DNA from: a virus
DNA: 24,211 nucleotides
IMG/VR virus record: IMGVR_UViG_3300048999_000333
Location: 1 to 24,211 of that record
Reading direction: 5' to 3' (one strand)
Position 1 is the first letter of the stretch; each line of letters starts with the position of its first letter. Under the pieces are notes generated by a model, which was not told the DNA's origin, ran no database searches, and saw nothing but the letters and a program-made list of their open reading frames with translations. Below are positions 14,136-22,139 of the stretch, piece after piece. Made by a program: the position numbers and the translations under genes.

Positions 14136-14510
14136 ATGGCTCCTCGCGTTCCCGTTACCACGCAGCAGGTTCCGTACTCCGGGCTCGTGCCCGCGCACAC
14201 CGCGCCCACCGTCGATGGTGACGTGGTGGACGTCGGCCGCTGCCACCTGTCCGTGATCAACGGCGGCGGCGCGCCGATCACCGTCACCGTGCAGACGCCG
14301 GGCGTGGTGGACGGCGATCTGCCGATCACCGACCGCGTCGTGACCGTGCCCGTCGGCACCACGCCGAAGATCATCCCGCTCAACAGCGTGAACTACAAGC
14401 AGACCCCGGCATCGGCGGTACTGCCCGCGGATGCCGGACGGGCCTACGTCGACTACTCCACGATTGCGAGCGTCACGCGCGCCGTCGTCGGCAGCGCGAT
14501 GCTTCCCTGA
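14136..14510 (+). CDS. Beta-rich structural protein of unknown role, 124 aa
   Basis: The protein is made of short hydrophobic strands separated by Gly/Pro turns (HLSVINGGGAPITVTVQTPGVVDG, RVVTVPVGTTPKIIPLNS), which suggests a small beta-sandwich. Sequences of this style are used by phages as capsid decoration or tail tube surface proteins. It begins 5 bp after the tail tube gene and ends 17 bp before the tail chaperone, so a tail-surface part is most likely. I cannot name a family. No signal peptide or membrane segment is present. Confidence 0.65.
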   Translation: MAPRVPVTTQQVPYSGLVPAHTAPTVDGDVVDVGRCHLSVINGGGAPITVTVQTPGVVDGDLPITDRVVTVPVGTTPKIIPLNSVNYKQTPASAVLPADAGRAYVDYSTIASVTRAVVGSAMLP

Positions 14511-14527
14511 CCGGAGAGGAACAGCAC

Positions 14528-14797
14528 GTGTTCACGTTCCAGCTCGTGTCCGATAAGGACGCCGCGCCGACCGAGATCCGTTCGACCAGTCGGGACATTC
14601 TCAACTGGGAGAAGACGACCAAGGGCGCCACGCTTCAGACCCTGATGAACGAGACCCGCATGGCCGACATGTACAAGGTCGCGTGGTTCACCGCACAGCG
14701 TCTGTCGCTGTTCTCGGGGCCGCTGAAGGACTTCGAAGACACCTACGACTTGGAATTCGAGACGGAAGAGACGGACCCTACGACGTCGGCAGCCTGA
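14528..14797 (+). CDS. Tail assembly chaperone, short form (gpG-like)
   Basis: An 89-aa acidic protein beginning at GTG 14528 after GGAGAGGA. It lies between the tail tube and tape measure genes and has an open frame in the -1 phase running across its end. That combination identifies the tail assembly chaperone of long-tailed phages, which coats the tape measure during tail building and is not in the virion. Family-like parts are EIRSTSRDILNWEKTTKGATLQ and the acidic end FETEETDP. Confidence 0.75.
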   Translation: MFTFQLVSDKDAAPTEIRSTSRDILNWEKTTKGATLQTLMNETRMADMYKVAWFTAQRLSLFSGPLKDFEDTYDLEFETEETDPTTSAA

Positions 14798-14976
14798 GCC
14801 GGACGCTCGTCGCCCTTGCTGTGGCGACGTACACGCTTCCGAGTGGGTGGGCCGACGAGGACCCGAGAGCCGTTGTGACCGCGCTCCAGATTTTGGAGGA
14901 GCAAGAGAAAGCCGCCGGTGGAGGCACCAAGAACCCACCGCCCGGGGCCGGGGGCCCGTACCAGTTCTCCGGCTGA
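14528..14976 (+). CDS. Tail assembly chaperone, frameshifted long form (gpGT-like)
   Basis: The -1 frame stays open from before 14750 to the TGA at 14974-14976 and continues as YDVGSLSRTLVALAVATYTLPSGW...ALQILEEQEK with a Gly/Pro-rich tail, which has no start codon of its own with a ribosome site. A slip of the proline tRNA from CCT to CCC inside GGACCCT (14773-14779) would join both frames after residue 84 into a 149-aa protein. GGGGCCG near 14715 and the GGAAGAG at 14764 are weaker alternatives. A -1 shift at this gene is a conserved habit of tailed phages and controls the ratio of short to long chaperone. Confidence 0.6.
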
Positions 14977-14991
14977 CGGGAGGTGGCTACG

Positions 14992-15447
14992 GTGGCCAAG
15001 ACGTCCTTTACGATGAAGATCCAGATTGAGGGCCTGCGCGAGACGCTGAAGGCTTTCTCTGATCTCCCCAAGGACGCGAGCACCGAGCTGCGTGACGCGT
15101 CGCTCAAGCTGTCTCGGCTGCTGGCTACGAAGGTCGCCGCCGAGGGGAAGGCGGACGGCGCCCCTCAGTCGGCGCTGGTGGCCGACACCGTGAAGGCGAC
15201 TCGTGACCGGGTTCCGGCCATCTCGGCGGGCGGCACGCGCAAGCTGGGGCGGAACAAGGCGCCGGCGTACACGCTGCTGTTCGGCTCGGTGTTCGGCTCG
15301 AACACCTACCGGCAGTTCGGGCGCCCGCACCGTGGCCGTGACGCGTACTGGTTCTTCGATGTCGTCGAGCGCGACGCCGACGACATCGCCCGCGCCTGGA
15401 ACGAAGCGGCCGACGCGATCGTGCGCAAGTTCAGCGAGGGCGCGTAA
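14992..15447 (+). CDS. Phage virion-assembly protein, HK97 gp10-like
   Basis: A 151-aa protein with a helical start (LRETLKAFSDLPKDASTELRDASLKLSRLLATKV) and a late block AYTLLFGSVFGSNTYRQFGRP...AYWFFDVVERDADDIARAW. This F-G-S...R-Q-F...Y-W-F-F pattern is what I know from gp10-type proteins that lie between tail chaperone and tape measure in actinophages. The exact role there is unclear; neck or tail-tube assembly is likely. GGGAGG (14978-14983) is spaced 8 nt from GTG 14992, so this start is preferred over GTG 14983. The stop overlaps the tape measure start as TAATG. Confidence 0.65.
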   Translation: MAKTSFTMKIQIEGLRETLKAFSDLPKDASTELRDASLKLSRLLATKVAAEGKADGAPQSALVADTVKATRDRVPAISAGGTRKLGRNKAPAYTLLFGSVFGSNTYRQFGRPHRGRDAYWFFDVVERDADDIARAWNEAADAIVRKFSEGA

Positions 15448-17366
15448 TGGCCGCCGGCGAACGCACAATCAAGATCAAGTTTGACGGCTCGGCCAAAGGG
15501 CTCACCGCCGAGACGATCAAGGCGCGCGCGGAACTGAAGGCGCTGGAGGCTCAGACCGAGAGCAACCGCGAGAAGTTCGACAAGCTCACCGGCCCGGTGG
15601 GCAACGCGGCCAAGTCCTTTGTGGCCCTCGGCCAGCGCCTGGCTTCGCTCGGCACGCTCACGCAGGTGCTGCCCGCCATCGTCTCGGGCATCTTCACGAT
15701 GGCCGGCGCGCTGCCCTTGGCGGTTGCGGGCGGGTTCGCGCTCGCGGGCGTCATGGCCACGATGAAGCTCGGCGCGGACGGCGCCAAGGCTGCATTCAGC
15801 CGGCTCACGCCGACGTTGAACACCCTGAAGGCCAACGTCTCCGCGTCGTTCGAGTCGGCGTTGAACCCGGCCGTCAACAACCTGAAAGTCGTGCTGCCCA
15901 AGCTGACCTCGGGGTTCCAGCAGATCGCGACGGCCATCGGCGGCGTAGCCACCCGGGTCACGGCGATGCTGAAGACCTCGGCGGCCACCTCGCAGCTCCA
16001 GACGATCCTGTCCGGCACGGCCCGCGTGGTGCAGAACCTCGGCAAGTTCCTCGCCCCGGTGATCGCGGCGTTCATCCGCATCGGCGCCGTGGCGATGCCG
16101 ATCCTGGTCCAGCTGACCAGCGGCATCGGCGCCGCGGGCGACAAGTTCAACGCGTTCGTGCAGCACGCCGCGGACACCGGGAACCTGACGCAGTGGATCA
16201 ACGGCGCGGTGAACGCGTTCAAGTCGATATTCAGCGTCGTCAAAGACCTCGGATCGATCGTCTCCAGCGTCTTCGGCGCGATGCAGGACGCCGGCGGTGG
16301 CCTCTCCGGCGTGCTCGGCCCGATCCTCGGTCAGGTCAAGACGTTCCTGGACTCGGCGCAGGGTCACGACACGCTGGTTTCCCTGTTCCGCGCGCTCCAG
16401 TCGGTCTCCCAGTCGTTCGGCCAGGTGTTCGGCGCCGTGCTCAAGGCGGTCGCCCCCGCGATTCCGCCGCTGGCCGACGCGTTCGCCCGGCTGGCCAGCA
16501 CGGTGTCCGCCATGCTGCTGCCGGTCATCACATTTCTGGCGCCGATACTCCAGAACGTCGCGACGTTCATTCAGCAGAACATGACCTGGATCACGCCGCT
16601 GCTGATCGCGATCGGGCTGTGGACGGCCGCGCAGTGGCTGCTGAACATCGCGCTCAACGCGAACCCGATCGGCCTGGTGGTCCTCGCGATCGGCGTCCTT
16701 ATCGCGATCGTGGCGACCATCATCACCTACTGGGGCCCGATCTCCGGGTTCTTCAAAGGGCTGTGGCAGGGCATCGTCACCGCGTTCAACGCGGCCATCG
16801 ACTGGATCAAGAACGCGTTCACCACCGCCGTTGATTGGGTCAAGGGCGTGTGGGGCGGCATCAGCGGGTGGTTCTCGGGGCTCTGGGCCGGGATCACCGG
16901 CGGCGTCTCGGACGCGATGTCGTGGGTGCGGCAGCGCTTCTCCGACGCCTGGTCGTTCATCAAGGGCGTGTGGGGCAGCGTCGGGAGCTTCTTCTCCGGC
17001 ATCTGGTCCGGCATCGGCAACGGTCTCAAGTCCGCGCTGAACGGCGCGATCCGGATTATCAACGGGGCGATCGACGGGCTGAACTTCATCCCCGGCGTGA
17101 ACATCTCCCATATCTCCTACCTGGCCAGGGGCGGCACCGCGCAGGCCGGGCAGCCCTACCTGGTCGGCGAGCGCGGCCCCGAGCTGTTCACTCCCGGCCA
17201 GACCGGGCGCGTCACCTCGAACGCCCAGACCATGGGCGGGGCGCAGGAAATCACGCTGAACCTGGACCTTGGTGAAGGTATCCGCCAGCGGATTCAGATC
17301 GCGATCGACGAGAACGGCCGGGCGACCGCCCGCAACGTGCTGGCTGGAATCGGGGGTGCACGGTGA
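15447..17366 (+). CDS. Tail tape measure protein
   Basis: A 639-aa protein, the longest in the window, which sets tail length and is ejected with the DNA. By the usual rule of about 0.15 nm per residue the tail would be near 95 nm. Residues 1-60 are basic and helical. A hydrophobic Ala/Gly-rich stretch lies at about 74-106 and a larger one at about 380-430 (TPLLIAIGLWTAAQWLLNIAL and LVVLAIGVLIAIVATIITYW), likely membrane-inserting. Between about 430 and 535 there are tandem Trp-containing repeats of the type W-x3-F/V-x2-I/V-W-x-G-I. The C-terminus has YLARGGTAQAGQPYLVGERGPELF, a very common tape-measure ending. No peptidoglycan-cleaving domain is apparent. Confidence 0.92.
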   Translation: MAAGERTIKIKFDGSAKGLTAETIKARAELKALEAQTESNREKFDKLTGPVGNAAKSFVALGQRLASLGTLTQVLPAIVSGIFTMAGALPLAVAGGFALAGVMATMKLGADGAKAAFSRLTPTLNTLKANVSASFESALNPAVNNLKVVLPKLTSGFQQIATAIGGVATRVTAMLKTSAATSQLQTILSGTARVVQNLGKFLAPVIAAFIRIGAVAMPILVQLTSGIGAAGDKFNAFVQHAADTGNLTQWINGAVNAFKSIFSVVKDLGSIVSSVFGAMQDAGGGLSGVLGPILGQVKTFLDSAQGHDTLVSLFRALQSVSQSFGQVFGAVLKAVAPAIPPLADAFARLASTVSAMLLPVITFLAPILQNVATFIQQNMTWITPLLIAIGLWTAAQWLLNIALNANPIGLVVLAIGVLIAIVATIITYWGPISGFFKGLWQGIVTAFNAAIDWIKNAFTTAVDWVKGVWGGISGWFSGLWAGITGGVSDAMSWVRQRFSDAWSFIKGVWGSVGSFFSGIWSGIGNGLKSALNGAIRIINGAIDGLNFIPGVNISHISYLARGGTAQAGQPYLVGERGPELFTPGQTGRVTSNAQTMGGAQEITLNLDLGEGIRQRIQIAIDENGRATARNVLAGIGGAR

Positions 17367-18757
17367 CCACCACCGCGACGTACATGGGCGACCTGTCCCG
17401 GGTCCGGGTGGCCTTCACCGGCGCGCCCGTGATCGCCGATTACGCGAAGGTCGAGCGGTCCACCGACGGCGTGAACTGGACGGTGATCCGCGGCGGCGAC
17501 GTGGTGCCGCTCGCGCCCGGCTTGATCGACGACTACGAGTTCGTGGCCGGCGTGCTCAACACCTACCGGGTGTCCTTCGTGGACTCCAGCCCGATCGTGT
17601 CCACCGTGTCCGCGGGCGCGGCGTCGACCGGCAACAACACCTCGCTCACGCCCGCGCTGCCCGCCGGGTGGGCCGAGGGTGACGGGCTGCTGCTCGCCGC
17701 GTCGATCCGCAACACCTCGGCCACCATCACCACGCCGACCGGCTGGACCCGGGTGCTCTCGCTCGGGAACGTCGTGCTGTTCGGCAAGCGCGCCACCGCG
17801 ACCGAGACGGCGCCGACGGTGGCGTTCGCCGGCGGCGCGGCCGGAGACGACACGATCGCGCAGATCAACGCGTGGAAGAACCTCGACATCACGGCGGTCA
17901 CCACCAACACGATCAGCAACGTCTCGGCCCAGAACATCGGCCTGCCGGCCATGACGGTGCCCCTGCAGAAAATGCTGAACGTGTGGCTGGCGTGGAAGCA
18001 GTCGGGCTGGACCAGCGTCACCGACCCCGCGGCGTTCGCCGTCGTCGGCTCCACGTCCTCGGCGGCCGGCACCGGGGCGGGTCAGTGGTGGACCTACACC
18101 GTGCAGGGCGCCACCGATATCGACTTCACCACCCGCACGCTCACCGTCGCGGGCGGCGCGTCCGCGGTGTCCAAGGGCATGGCGCTCACGTTCTCGGCCG
18201 CGGCGTGGGTGACCCGGCAGACCGCCACCATCACGCCGGCCCTCACACAGACGTGGCTGAAGAACCCGCGCCGGCCGAGCCTGAACACCCCGGTCACGGT
18301 CACCGATGTCGGCGACATCTCCCGCAAGGCCAGGTCCGGCACATTCGACGTGATCGGCCGCACCATGCCGGTGGTGGTGTCCGACGTGATGTCGTCTCGG
18401 TCCCTGCAGATCACGGTGGTGGCGGCCGACCTCGCCGCGGCGGCCGACCTGGAAACGCGTCTCGCCGCCGGTGACCCCGTGTTCCTTCAGGCGCCCGGGG
18501 TGAACCTGGCCGTGCCCACGATGTACGCCACGGTGGGCGGCCTGACCGCGTCCAAGTACAGCCAACGCGGCGTTCACCGCTTCTACGCGCTGGACCTGAC
18601 CGAGGTCGCCGCCCCGGCGTCCACGGTGTACGGCGGCACCATCACCTACGCCGACCTGCCAGGCCTGTACGCCACGTACGACGCCATGACGGCCGCGGTC
18701 GCGTCCTACTTCAACCTGATGGACCTGGTGGCCGTGGCCACGGTAATCGTCCCATGA
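17363..18757 (+). CDS. Distal tail-like protein with inserted beta domain
   Basis: This 464-aa protein directly follows the tape measure, where distal tail (Dit-type) baseplate proteins lie. Residues 1-80 look like a fibronectin-type start (VRVAFTG...VERSTDGVNWTVIRGG...VLNTYRVSF). From about 291 a second conserved part begins (TQTWLKNPRRPSLNTPVTVTDVGDISRKARSGTFDVIGR) and runs to the end. Between them, about 85-290, sits a separate beta-rich domain beginning TGNNTSLTPALPAGWAEGDGLLL with many Thr/Ser/Ala strands. In related proteins, as I recall them, the two outer parts follow each other directly, so the middle reads as an insertion, possibly for binding cell-surface glycans. GTG 17363 overlaps the tape measure stop. 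Confidence 0.75.
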   Translation: MTTTATYMGDLSRVRVAFTGAPVIADYAKVERSTDGVNWTVIRGGDVVPLAPGLIDDYEFVAGVLNTYRVSFVDSSPIVSTVSAGAASTGNNTSLTPALPAGWAEGDGLLLAASIRNTSATITTPTGWTRVLSLGNVVLFGKRATATETAPTVAFAGGAAGDDTIAQINAWKNLDITAVTTNTISNVSAQNIGLPAMTVPLQKMLNVWLAWKQSGWTSVTDPAAFAVVGSTSSAAGTGAGQWWTYTVQGATDIDFTTRTLTVAGGASAVSKGMALTFSAAAWVTRQTATITPALTQTWLKNPRRPSLNTPVTVTDVGDISRKARSGTFDVIGRTMPVVVSDVMSSRSLQITVVAADLAAAADLETRLAAGDPVFLQAPGVNLAVPTMYATVGGLTASKYSQRGVHRFYALDLTEVAAPASTVYGGTITYADLPGLYATYDAMTAAVASYFNLMDLVAVATVIVP

Positions 18758-19893
18758 GGCCCGTCTCGGACGCGTTCCTTGCCACCCTGCGCGGCGCGCA
18801 CAAGATGGTCGCGCGAGCGACGCTGGTCGCGCCCGGCCAGACCGGCGTCACACCGACCGGCATCGCGATCCCCGGCGTCTCGGACCTCGGCCGGCTCCCG
18901 ATCCTCGGCGGCGACGTGACGGTGGATGCCACCGCCGATGTCCAGGCCACGCTGGACTTCACCACGCTCTACCCGTGGCCGACCTCGGCGAGCGACCCCG
19001 GAACCCCGTACGGGCAAGAGATCTACGTGGAACGCGGCGTCGAGTACGGCGTGGGCACCACCGAGTGGGTGGGGCTCGGCTACTTCCGGATCGACTCGGT
19101 GGAGCAGTCCGGCCGCGCCGACGGGACGATCCGGATCTCGGGCTCGGACCGGATGGCGGTGGTGCGCGACGCCCGGGCGTACCAGCCCGAGCAGTTCGGT
19201 GCCGGCGCGTCCGTCGGCGCGCTCATCGACCAGGTGGTGCAGGAAGCCTTGCCCACCGGGCAGACGCTCGTGTCGGTGTACGACTGGTCCGCCTACACCG
19301 ACACCGTCGGCACCGTGCAGATCCTCGACCAGGACCGGCTGCCGTTCCTGCAAGACATCGTGGCCAGCCGCGGCAAGGTCATGTACTGGGACTACGCCGG
19401 GCGGCTGCAAGTGAAGTCGGCGCCGTCGCCCACCACGCCGTCGGTGTGGACGGTGAACCGCGGCGCGGGCGGTGTGCTCGTCTCGGTGTCCCGGAAGATC
19501 AGCCGCGACGGCGTCTACAACGCGGTCGTGGCGCGCGGGGACGCCACCGGCGAGTTGCCGCCGGTGCAAGGGATCGCCTACGACAACAACCCGTCGTCAC
19601 CGACCTACTGGGACGGCCCGTTCGGGCTGGTGCCGAAGTTCTACAGCTCGTCGTTCATCACGACCACCGCCCAGGCGAACTCGGCAGCGGCGGCCGTGCT
19701 GCTCAAGTCCACCGGCCTGCCCTACACGGTGTCGTTCGCGTCGGTGCCGAACCCGGCGCTGGAGGCGTACGACGTGATCACGCTGCTGTTCTCCGATGAC
19801 GAGGGCTCCGAGGCGCACATCCTCGACCGCATCACCTACGCCCTGACCCCGGACGGCGCGATGGCCGCGGACACCCGAAAGCAGGTGCTGTGA
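18754..19893 (+). CDS. DUF5047-family tail (baseplate hub) protein
   Basis: A 379-aa protein whose start MRPVSDAFLATLRGAHKMVARATLVAPGQTG and following PILGGDVTVDATADVQATLDFTT are characteristic of the DUF5047 family of actinophage tail proteins. The later part (ALIDQVVQEALP, LQDIVASRGKVMYWDYAGRLQV) resembles hub proteins of the gp27/gpD class that close the tail end and carry the tail tip. The order tape measure, distal tail, this protein fits a siphovirus tail end. ATGA overlaps the previous stop, and its own stop overlaps the next start. Confidence 0.8.
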   Translation: MRPVSDAFLATLRGAHKMVARATLVAPGQTGVTPTGIAIPGVSDLGRLPILGGDVTVDATADVQATLDFTTLYPWPTSASDPGTPYGQEIYVERGVEYGVGTTEWVGLGYFRIDSVEQSGRADGTIRISGSDRMAVVRDARAYQPEQFGAGASVGALIDQVVQEALPTGQTLVSVYDWSAYTDTVGTVQILDQDRLPFLQDIVASRGKVMYWDYAGRLQVKSAPSPTTPSVWTVNRGAGGVLVSVSRKISRDGVYNAVVARGDATGELPPVQGIAYDNNPSSPTYWDGPFGLVPKFYSSSFITTTAQANSAAAAVLLKSTGLPYTVSFASVPNPALEAYDVITLLFSDDEGSEAHILDRITYALTPDGAMAADTRKQVL

Positions 19894-20573
19894 TGGACGC
19901 TCAGACGATCGCGCGCCTGATGACGGCCGGGCTCGCGCAGCCCACCGGCGCGGACAACACCGGGCTCTACACCGGCGTGATCCTCACGTGGGATGAGTCC
20001 TCGGGCCTGAACACCGTGCAGATCAACGGCGTGGCGATGAGCAACCTCCGGACGATCCAGTCCGGCATCGGCCTGATCTACCAGCCCGGCGACACGGTCA
20101 TGGTCCAGCGCAAGGGAACGCAGTACTACATCCAAGGCAAGGTGGCCGCCCCGGGCGCCGGCGCCGGTGCGCAGATTGTCGCGGATCAGGTCGCGACGCT
20201 GGAAACCACCACCTCGGCCACATTCACCGACCTCGCGACGTTCGGGCCTCAGGTCACGATCAACATCGGGACCAGCCGCCGGGCCCTGGTGCTCGTGAAC
20301 GCGATGGTGCAGGTCAGTTCGTCGTCCGGGTTCGCGTCGTTCGTGGTCACCGGTGCGTCGTCGATCGCGCCCGACAACTACCGCTCTGCCTCGGTGGGTT
20401 CCAACGCCACGGGGACCATCTTCAGCATCTCGGCCGGCACGGTTCTGCTCACCGCGGCGGACGGGCTGAACGCCGGCTCGAACACCTTCACCATGAAGTA
20501 CCGCCGAGACGTCTTCGGCGCCGGCACCGGGGCGGACTTCGCCACCCGCCGAATCACCGTCATCCCGTTCTAG
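19893..20573 (+). CDS. Baseplate OB-fold protein with C-terminal jelly-roll-like domain
   Basis: A 226-aa protein. Residues about 25-90 form a small beta barrel (YTGVILTWDESSGLNTVQINGVAMSNLRTIQSGIGLIYQPGDTVMVQRKG), like the OB-type domain of gpV/gp5-type tail spikes and baseplate plugs. After an Ala/Gly linker (about 91-100) the rest is a strand-rich module (FTDLATFGPQVTINIGTSRRALVLVNAMVQV...FTMKYRRDV) of a type often used for receptor or glycan contact. ATG 19893 overlaps the previous stop; GTG 19890 is one codon earlier. It is probably part of the tail tip. Confidence 0.65.
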   Translation: MDAQTIARLMTAGLAQPTGADNTGLYTGVILTWDESSGLNTVQINGVAMSNLRTIQSGIGLIYQPGDTVMVQRKGTQYYIQGKVAAPGAGAGAQIVADQVATLETTTSATFTDLATFGPQVTINIGTSRRALVLVNAMVQVSSSSGFASFVVTGASSIAPDNYRSASVGSNATGTIFSISAGTVLLTAADGLNAGSNTFTMKYRRDVFGAGTGADFATRRITVIPF

Positions 20574-20586
20574 GAAGGACAACGCC

Positions 20587-21171
20587 ATGCCTCAGACCTC
20601 TACGTGGGCGCTGCCCTACCCGGCGGGCACTCAGGTGCCGAACGTGCCGGCCGACGTGCAGGCGCTCGCCGTGGCCGCCGATACCGCGATCTCCACGGTT
20701 CAGGCGAACCTCGCCGGTCAGCCCGCGTTCGCCCGCTACGAACGGACCACCGCCACCGCGGCGCAGACCCCGATCACCACGGGCGCCAACAACCCGGTGT
20801 CGTGGCCCGACACGATCACCGCGGTCGCGGGCGTCACGCCCGGCGGAGCGGGCAACCTGTATTTCACGCTCGCGGCCGGCACGTGGGAAGTCCACGCAAC
20901 CGTCCGCTGCTCGACCACGCTCAACGGCACGGGCGAACTGTCGCTCGCGTGGGCCAACGGCGCGACGACATGGGCCGCGGGCAACGTGAAGGCCATCGGC
21001 GGGTCCGGCTCGGGCAACGTCCACGTGACGGCCACCGTCGTGTCCGACGGCACCACCGCGGTGTCGGCGTCGCTCTGGCAGCAGTCCGGCTCCACGTCCA
21101 CGATCCAGGGCACGGGGTCGCCGTTCACGCACGCCACGGGAATCTCGTTCTCCCGCACCAGCAAGCCGTAA
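20587..21171 (+). CDS. Minor tail protein, tail-tip or fibre type
   Basis: This 194-aa protein starts with TSTWALPYPAGTQVPNVPADVQALAVAADTAI, an N-terminal segment that is frequent in actinophage tail-tip proteins and probably anchors it to the baseplate. From about residue 48 to the end it is a beta-rich domain (YERTTATAAQTPITTG, LYFTLAAGTWEVHATVRCSTTLNGTGELSLAW, VHVTATVVSDGTTAVSASLW) with the look of a C1q/TNF-like jelly roll, which usually forms trimers. A role in host recognition is inferred. GGAAGGA (20574-20580) is the ribosome site. Confidence 0.7.
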   Translation: MPQTSTWALPYPAGTQVPNVPADVQALAVAADTAISTVQANLAGQPAFARYERTTATAAQTPITTGANNPVSWPDTITAVAGVTPGGAGNLYFTLAAGTWEVHATVRCSTTLNGTGELSLAWANGATTWAAGNVKAIGGSGSGNVHVTATVVSDGTTAVSASLWQQSGSTSTIQGTGSPFTHATGISFSRTSKP

Positions 21172-21180
21172 GGGGAGAGC

Positions 21181-21426
21181 ATGAGCACGGCGGAGGACAG
21201 ACGCAGCGGCGTCACGATCACCAACCGCGAGATCTACGACTTGCTGCTCGAGAACACCCGCGTGACGCGGGACCTCGCGGGCAAGGTGACCGCGATCGAG
21301 ACACGCGACACCGATCACGAAACGCGTATCCGCGCACTGGAGCGGTGGCGGTGGGAGCTGGGCGGCATCATCACGATCGTGGCGTGGGGCGGCTCGGCGG
21401 TGGTGGCTTGGGTCACCGGGGGCTGA
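21181..21426 (+). CDS. Small coiled-coil membrane protein, holin/XhlA-like
   Basis: An 81-aa protein with a coiled-coil-like helix (about 17-55: EIYDLLLENTRVTRDLAGKVTAIETRD...RIRALERWRW) followed by one C-terminal membrane segment (about 61-78, GGIITIVAWGGSAVVAWV). This architecture is that of XhlA-type and related proteins encoded after phage tail genes near lysis enzymes. It may be a holin or an accessory of one. No endolysin gene follows on this strand, so the lysis role is not proven. GGGGAG (21173-21178) lies 2 nt before the ATG, a tight spacing. Confidence 0.65.
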   Translation: MSTAEDRRSGVTITNREIYDLLLENTRVTRDLAGKVTAIETRDTDHETRIRALERWRWELGGIITIVAWGGSAVVAWVTGG

Positions 21427-21580
21427 ACGCGGCCGGCTGCCGGACAGAGCCCGGTAGAGCCCTCGGCGCAGGCGCGCACACGAGCAGCGCGTGGAGGGCA
21501 CTCACTTCATCTGGTCGGCTGTAGCGCCCCGCTCGTTCCGCCCGATTCACTGGGCACACTCGATTCGCGGGAGGGCAGCT

Positions 21581-21757
21581 GTGCAGTACGTGCAGGGTTA
21601 CCACGTAGAGGACGTCACGGAGATAGCGCAGAAAGTGAGCGATTCACTGGAGCAGGGGAAGGGCAAGCTTCGCGTGTCGTCCATCGCGATGAGCGAGGTG
21701 TGGCCCGTGAAGGGCGACGGGTGGATCCACGCGCTGGTGGTTTTCGAGCGGGACTGA
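21581..21757 (+). CDS. Small soluble protein, 58 aa, distantly Cse60-like
   Basis: GTG 21581 is chosen because GGGAGGG (21569-21575) is spaced 5 nt from it; the frame is open further upstream from ATG 21491 but that part has no ribosome site. The product (YHVEDVTEIAQKVSDSLEQGKGKLRVSSIAMSE...GWIHALVVFE) is a helix followed by a beta hairpin. The pattern reminds me of the small Cse60/DUF2758 type, named in Bacillus for sporulation but also found in phages; the match is weak. It is separated from the tail operon by 154 bp and ends 29 bp before a strong hairpin, so it is probably transcribed on its own. Confidence 0.55.
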   Translation: MQYVQGYHVEDVTEIAQKVSDSLEQGKGKLRVSSIAMSEVWPVKGDGWIHALVVFERD

Positions 21758-21786
21758 CCTGCTGCTGGTCGGCCAAAGGGCTGGAA

Positions 21787-21828
21787 CCCGGCCGCCGCGC
21801 CGTCGAGGGGAGCAGCACGGCGGCCGGG
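21787..21828. terminator. Strong hairpin between convergent genes, probable bidirectional terminator
   Basis: CCCGGCCGCCG (21787-21797) and CGGCGGCCGGG (21818-21828) are fully complementary over 11 bp with a 20-nt loop. It sits just after the plus-strand 58-aa gene and just before the stop of the minus-strand 25-aa gene. No T run follows on either side, which is usual for actinobacterial terminators. Confidence 0.65.
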
Positions 21829-21831
21829 AGA

Positions 21832-21909
21832 TCAGGTGTCTTCGATGACCTCGCCGGTTTCCGGGTCGGTCACCACCTCGGTGCCGTCGTCTTGAATCCA
21901 CGTACCCAT
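21832..21909 (-). CDS. 25-aa acidic microprotein
   Basis: A minus-strand frame of 25 codons, product MGTWIQDDGTEVVTDPETGE followed by VIEDT. Its ATG overlaps the stop of the upstream 76-aa gene by one base (TGATG), a typical coupling by termination-reinitiation. It ends right before a terminator hairpin. Eight of 25 residues are Asp or Glu, and there is no hydrophobic segment. Its length makes the call uncertain, but the TGATG junction and the terminator placement support translation. Role unknown. Confidence 0.45.
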   Translation of the reverse strand: MGTWIQDDGTEVVTDPETGEVIEDT

Positions 21910-22139
21910 CAGGCACCCGCCCGGCGTTCGATGCAGGCCGGGCACCAGTCACCGCCGAGCATCAGGGCCAGGTCATCGCGGTGGTGGCGGTCTGGATACG
22001 CGGTGTCCTCCGAGCACCAGGGGATCAACCACTCGGTGCCGTCCGCGAGCGCCCGCTTGCGGTAGGCGTGCACCACGCCGTCGTAGGCGTGCTCTCTCAG
22101 CGTGAAGTCCGTTGACCGGCGCGTGAACCGCGTTCCCAT
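21909..22139 (-). CDS. Small protein with Cys/His-rich C-terminus, 76 aa
   Basis: ATG 22139 on the minus strand is preceded by GGGAGG at 6 nt, so the frame starts here and not at the further upstream ATG (22202). The basic first half (GTRFTRRSTDFTLREHAYDGVVHAYRKRA) is followed by WCSEDTAYPDRHHRDD and GGDWCPACIERR, giving Cys, His, His, Cys, Cys as possible zinc ligands. Proteins of this sort are common as unassigned accessory genes in actinobacteria and their phages. It diverges from the XRE regulator across a 66-bp gap, which suggests co-regulation. Confidence 0.6.
   Translation of the reverse strand: MGTRFTRRSTDFTLREHAYDGVVHAYRKRALADGTEWLIPWCSEDTAYPDRHHRDDLALMLGGDWCPACIERRAGA

Noticed and set aside
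15306-17111. A 601-codon minus-strand frame opposite the tape measure gene
   Set aside because: Low-complexity Arg/Asp/Glu/His product, exactly antisense to a well-supported tape measure gene.
17294-18577. A 427-codon minus-strand frame opposite the distal tail gene
   Set aside because: Shadow frame caused by high GC at third positions; Gly/Arg/His-rich and without motifs.
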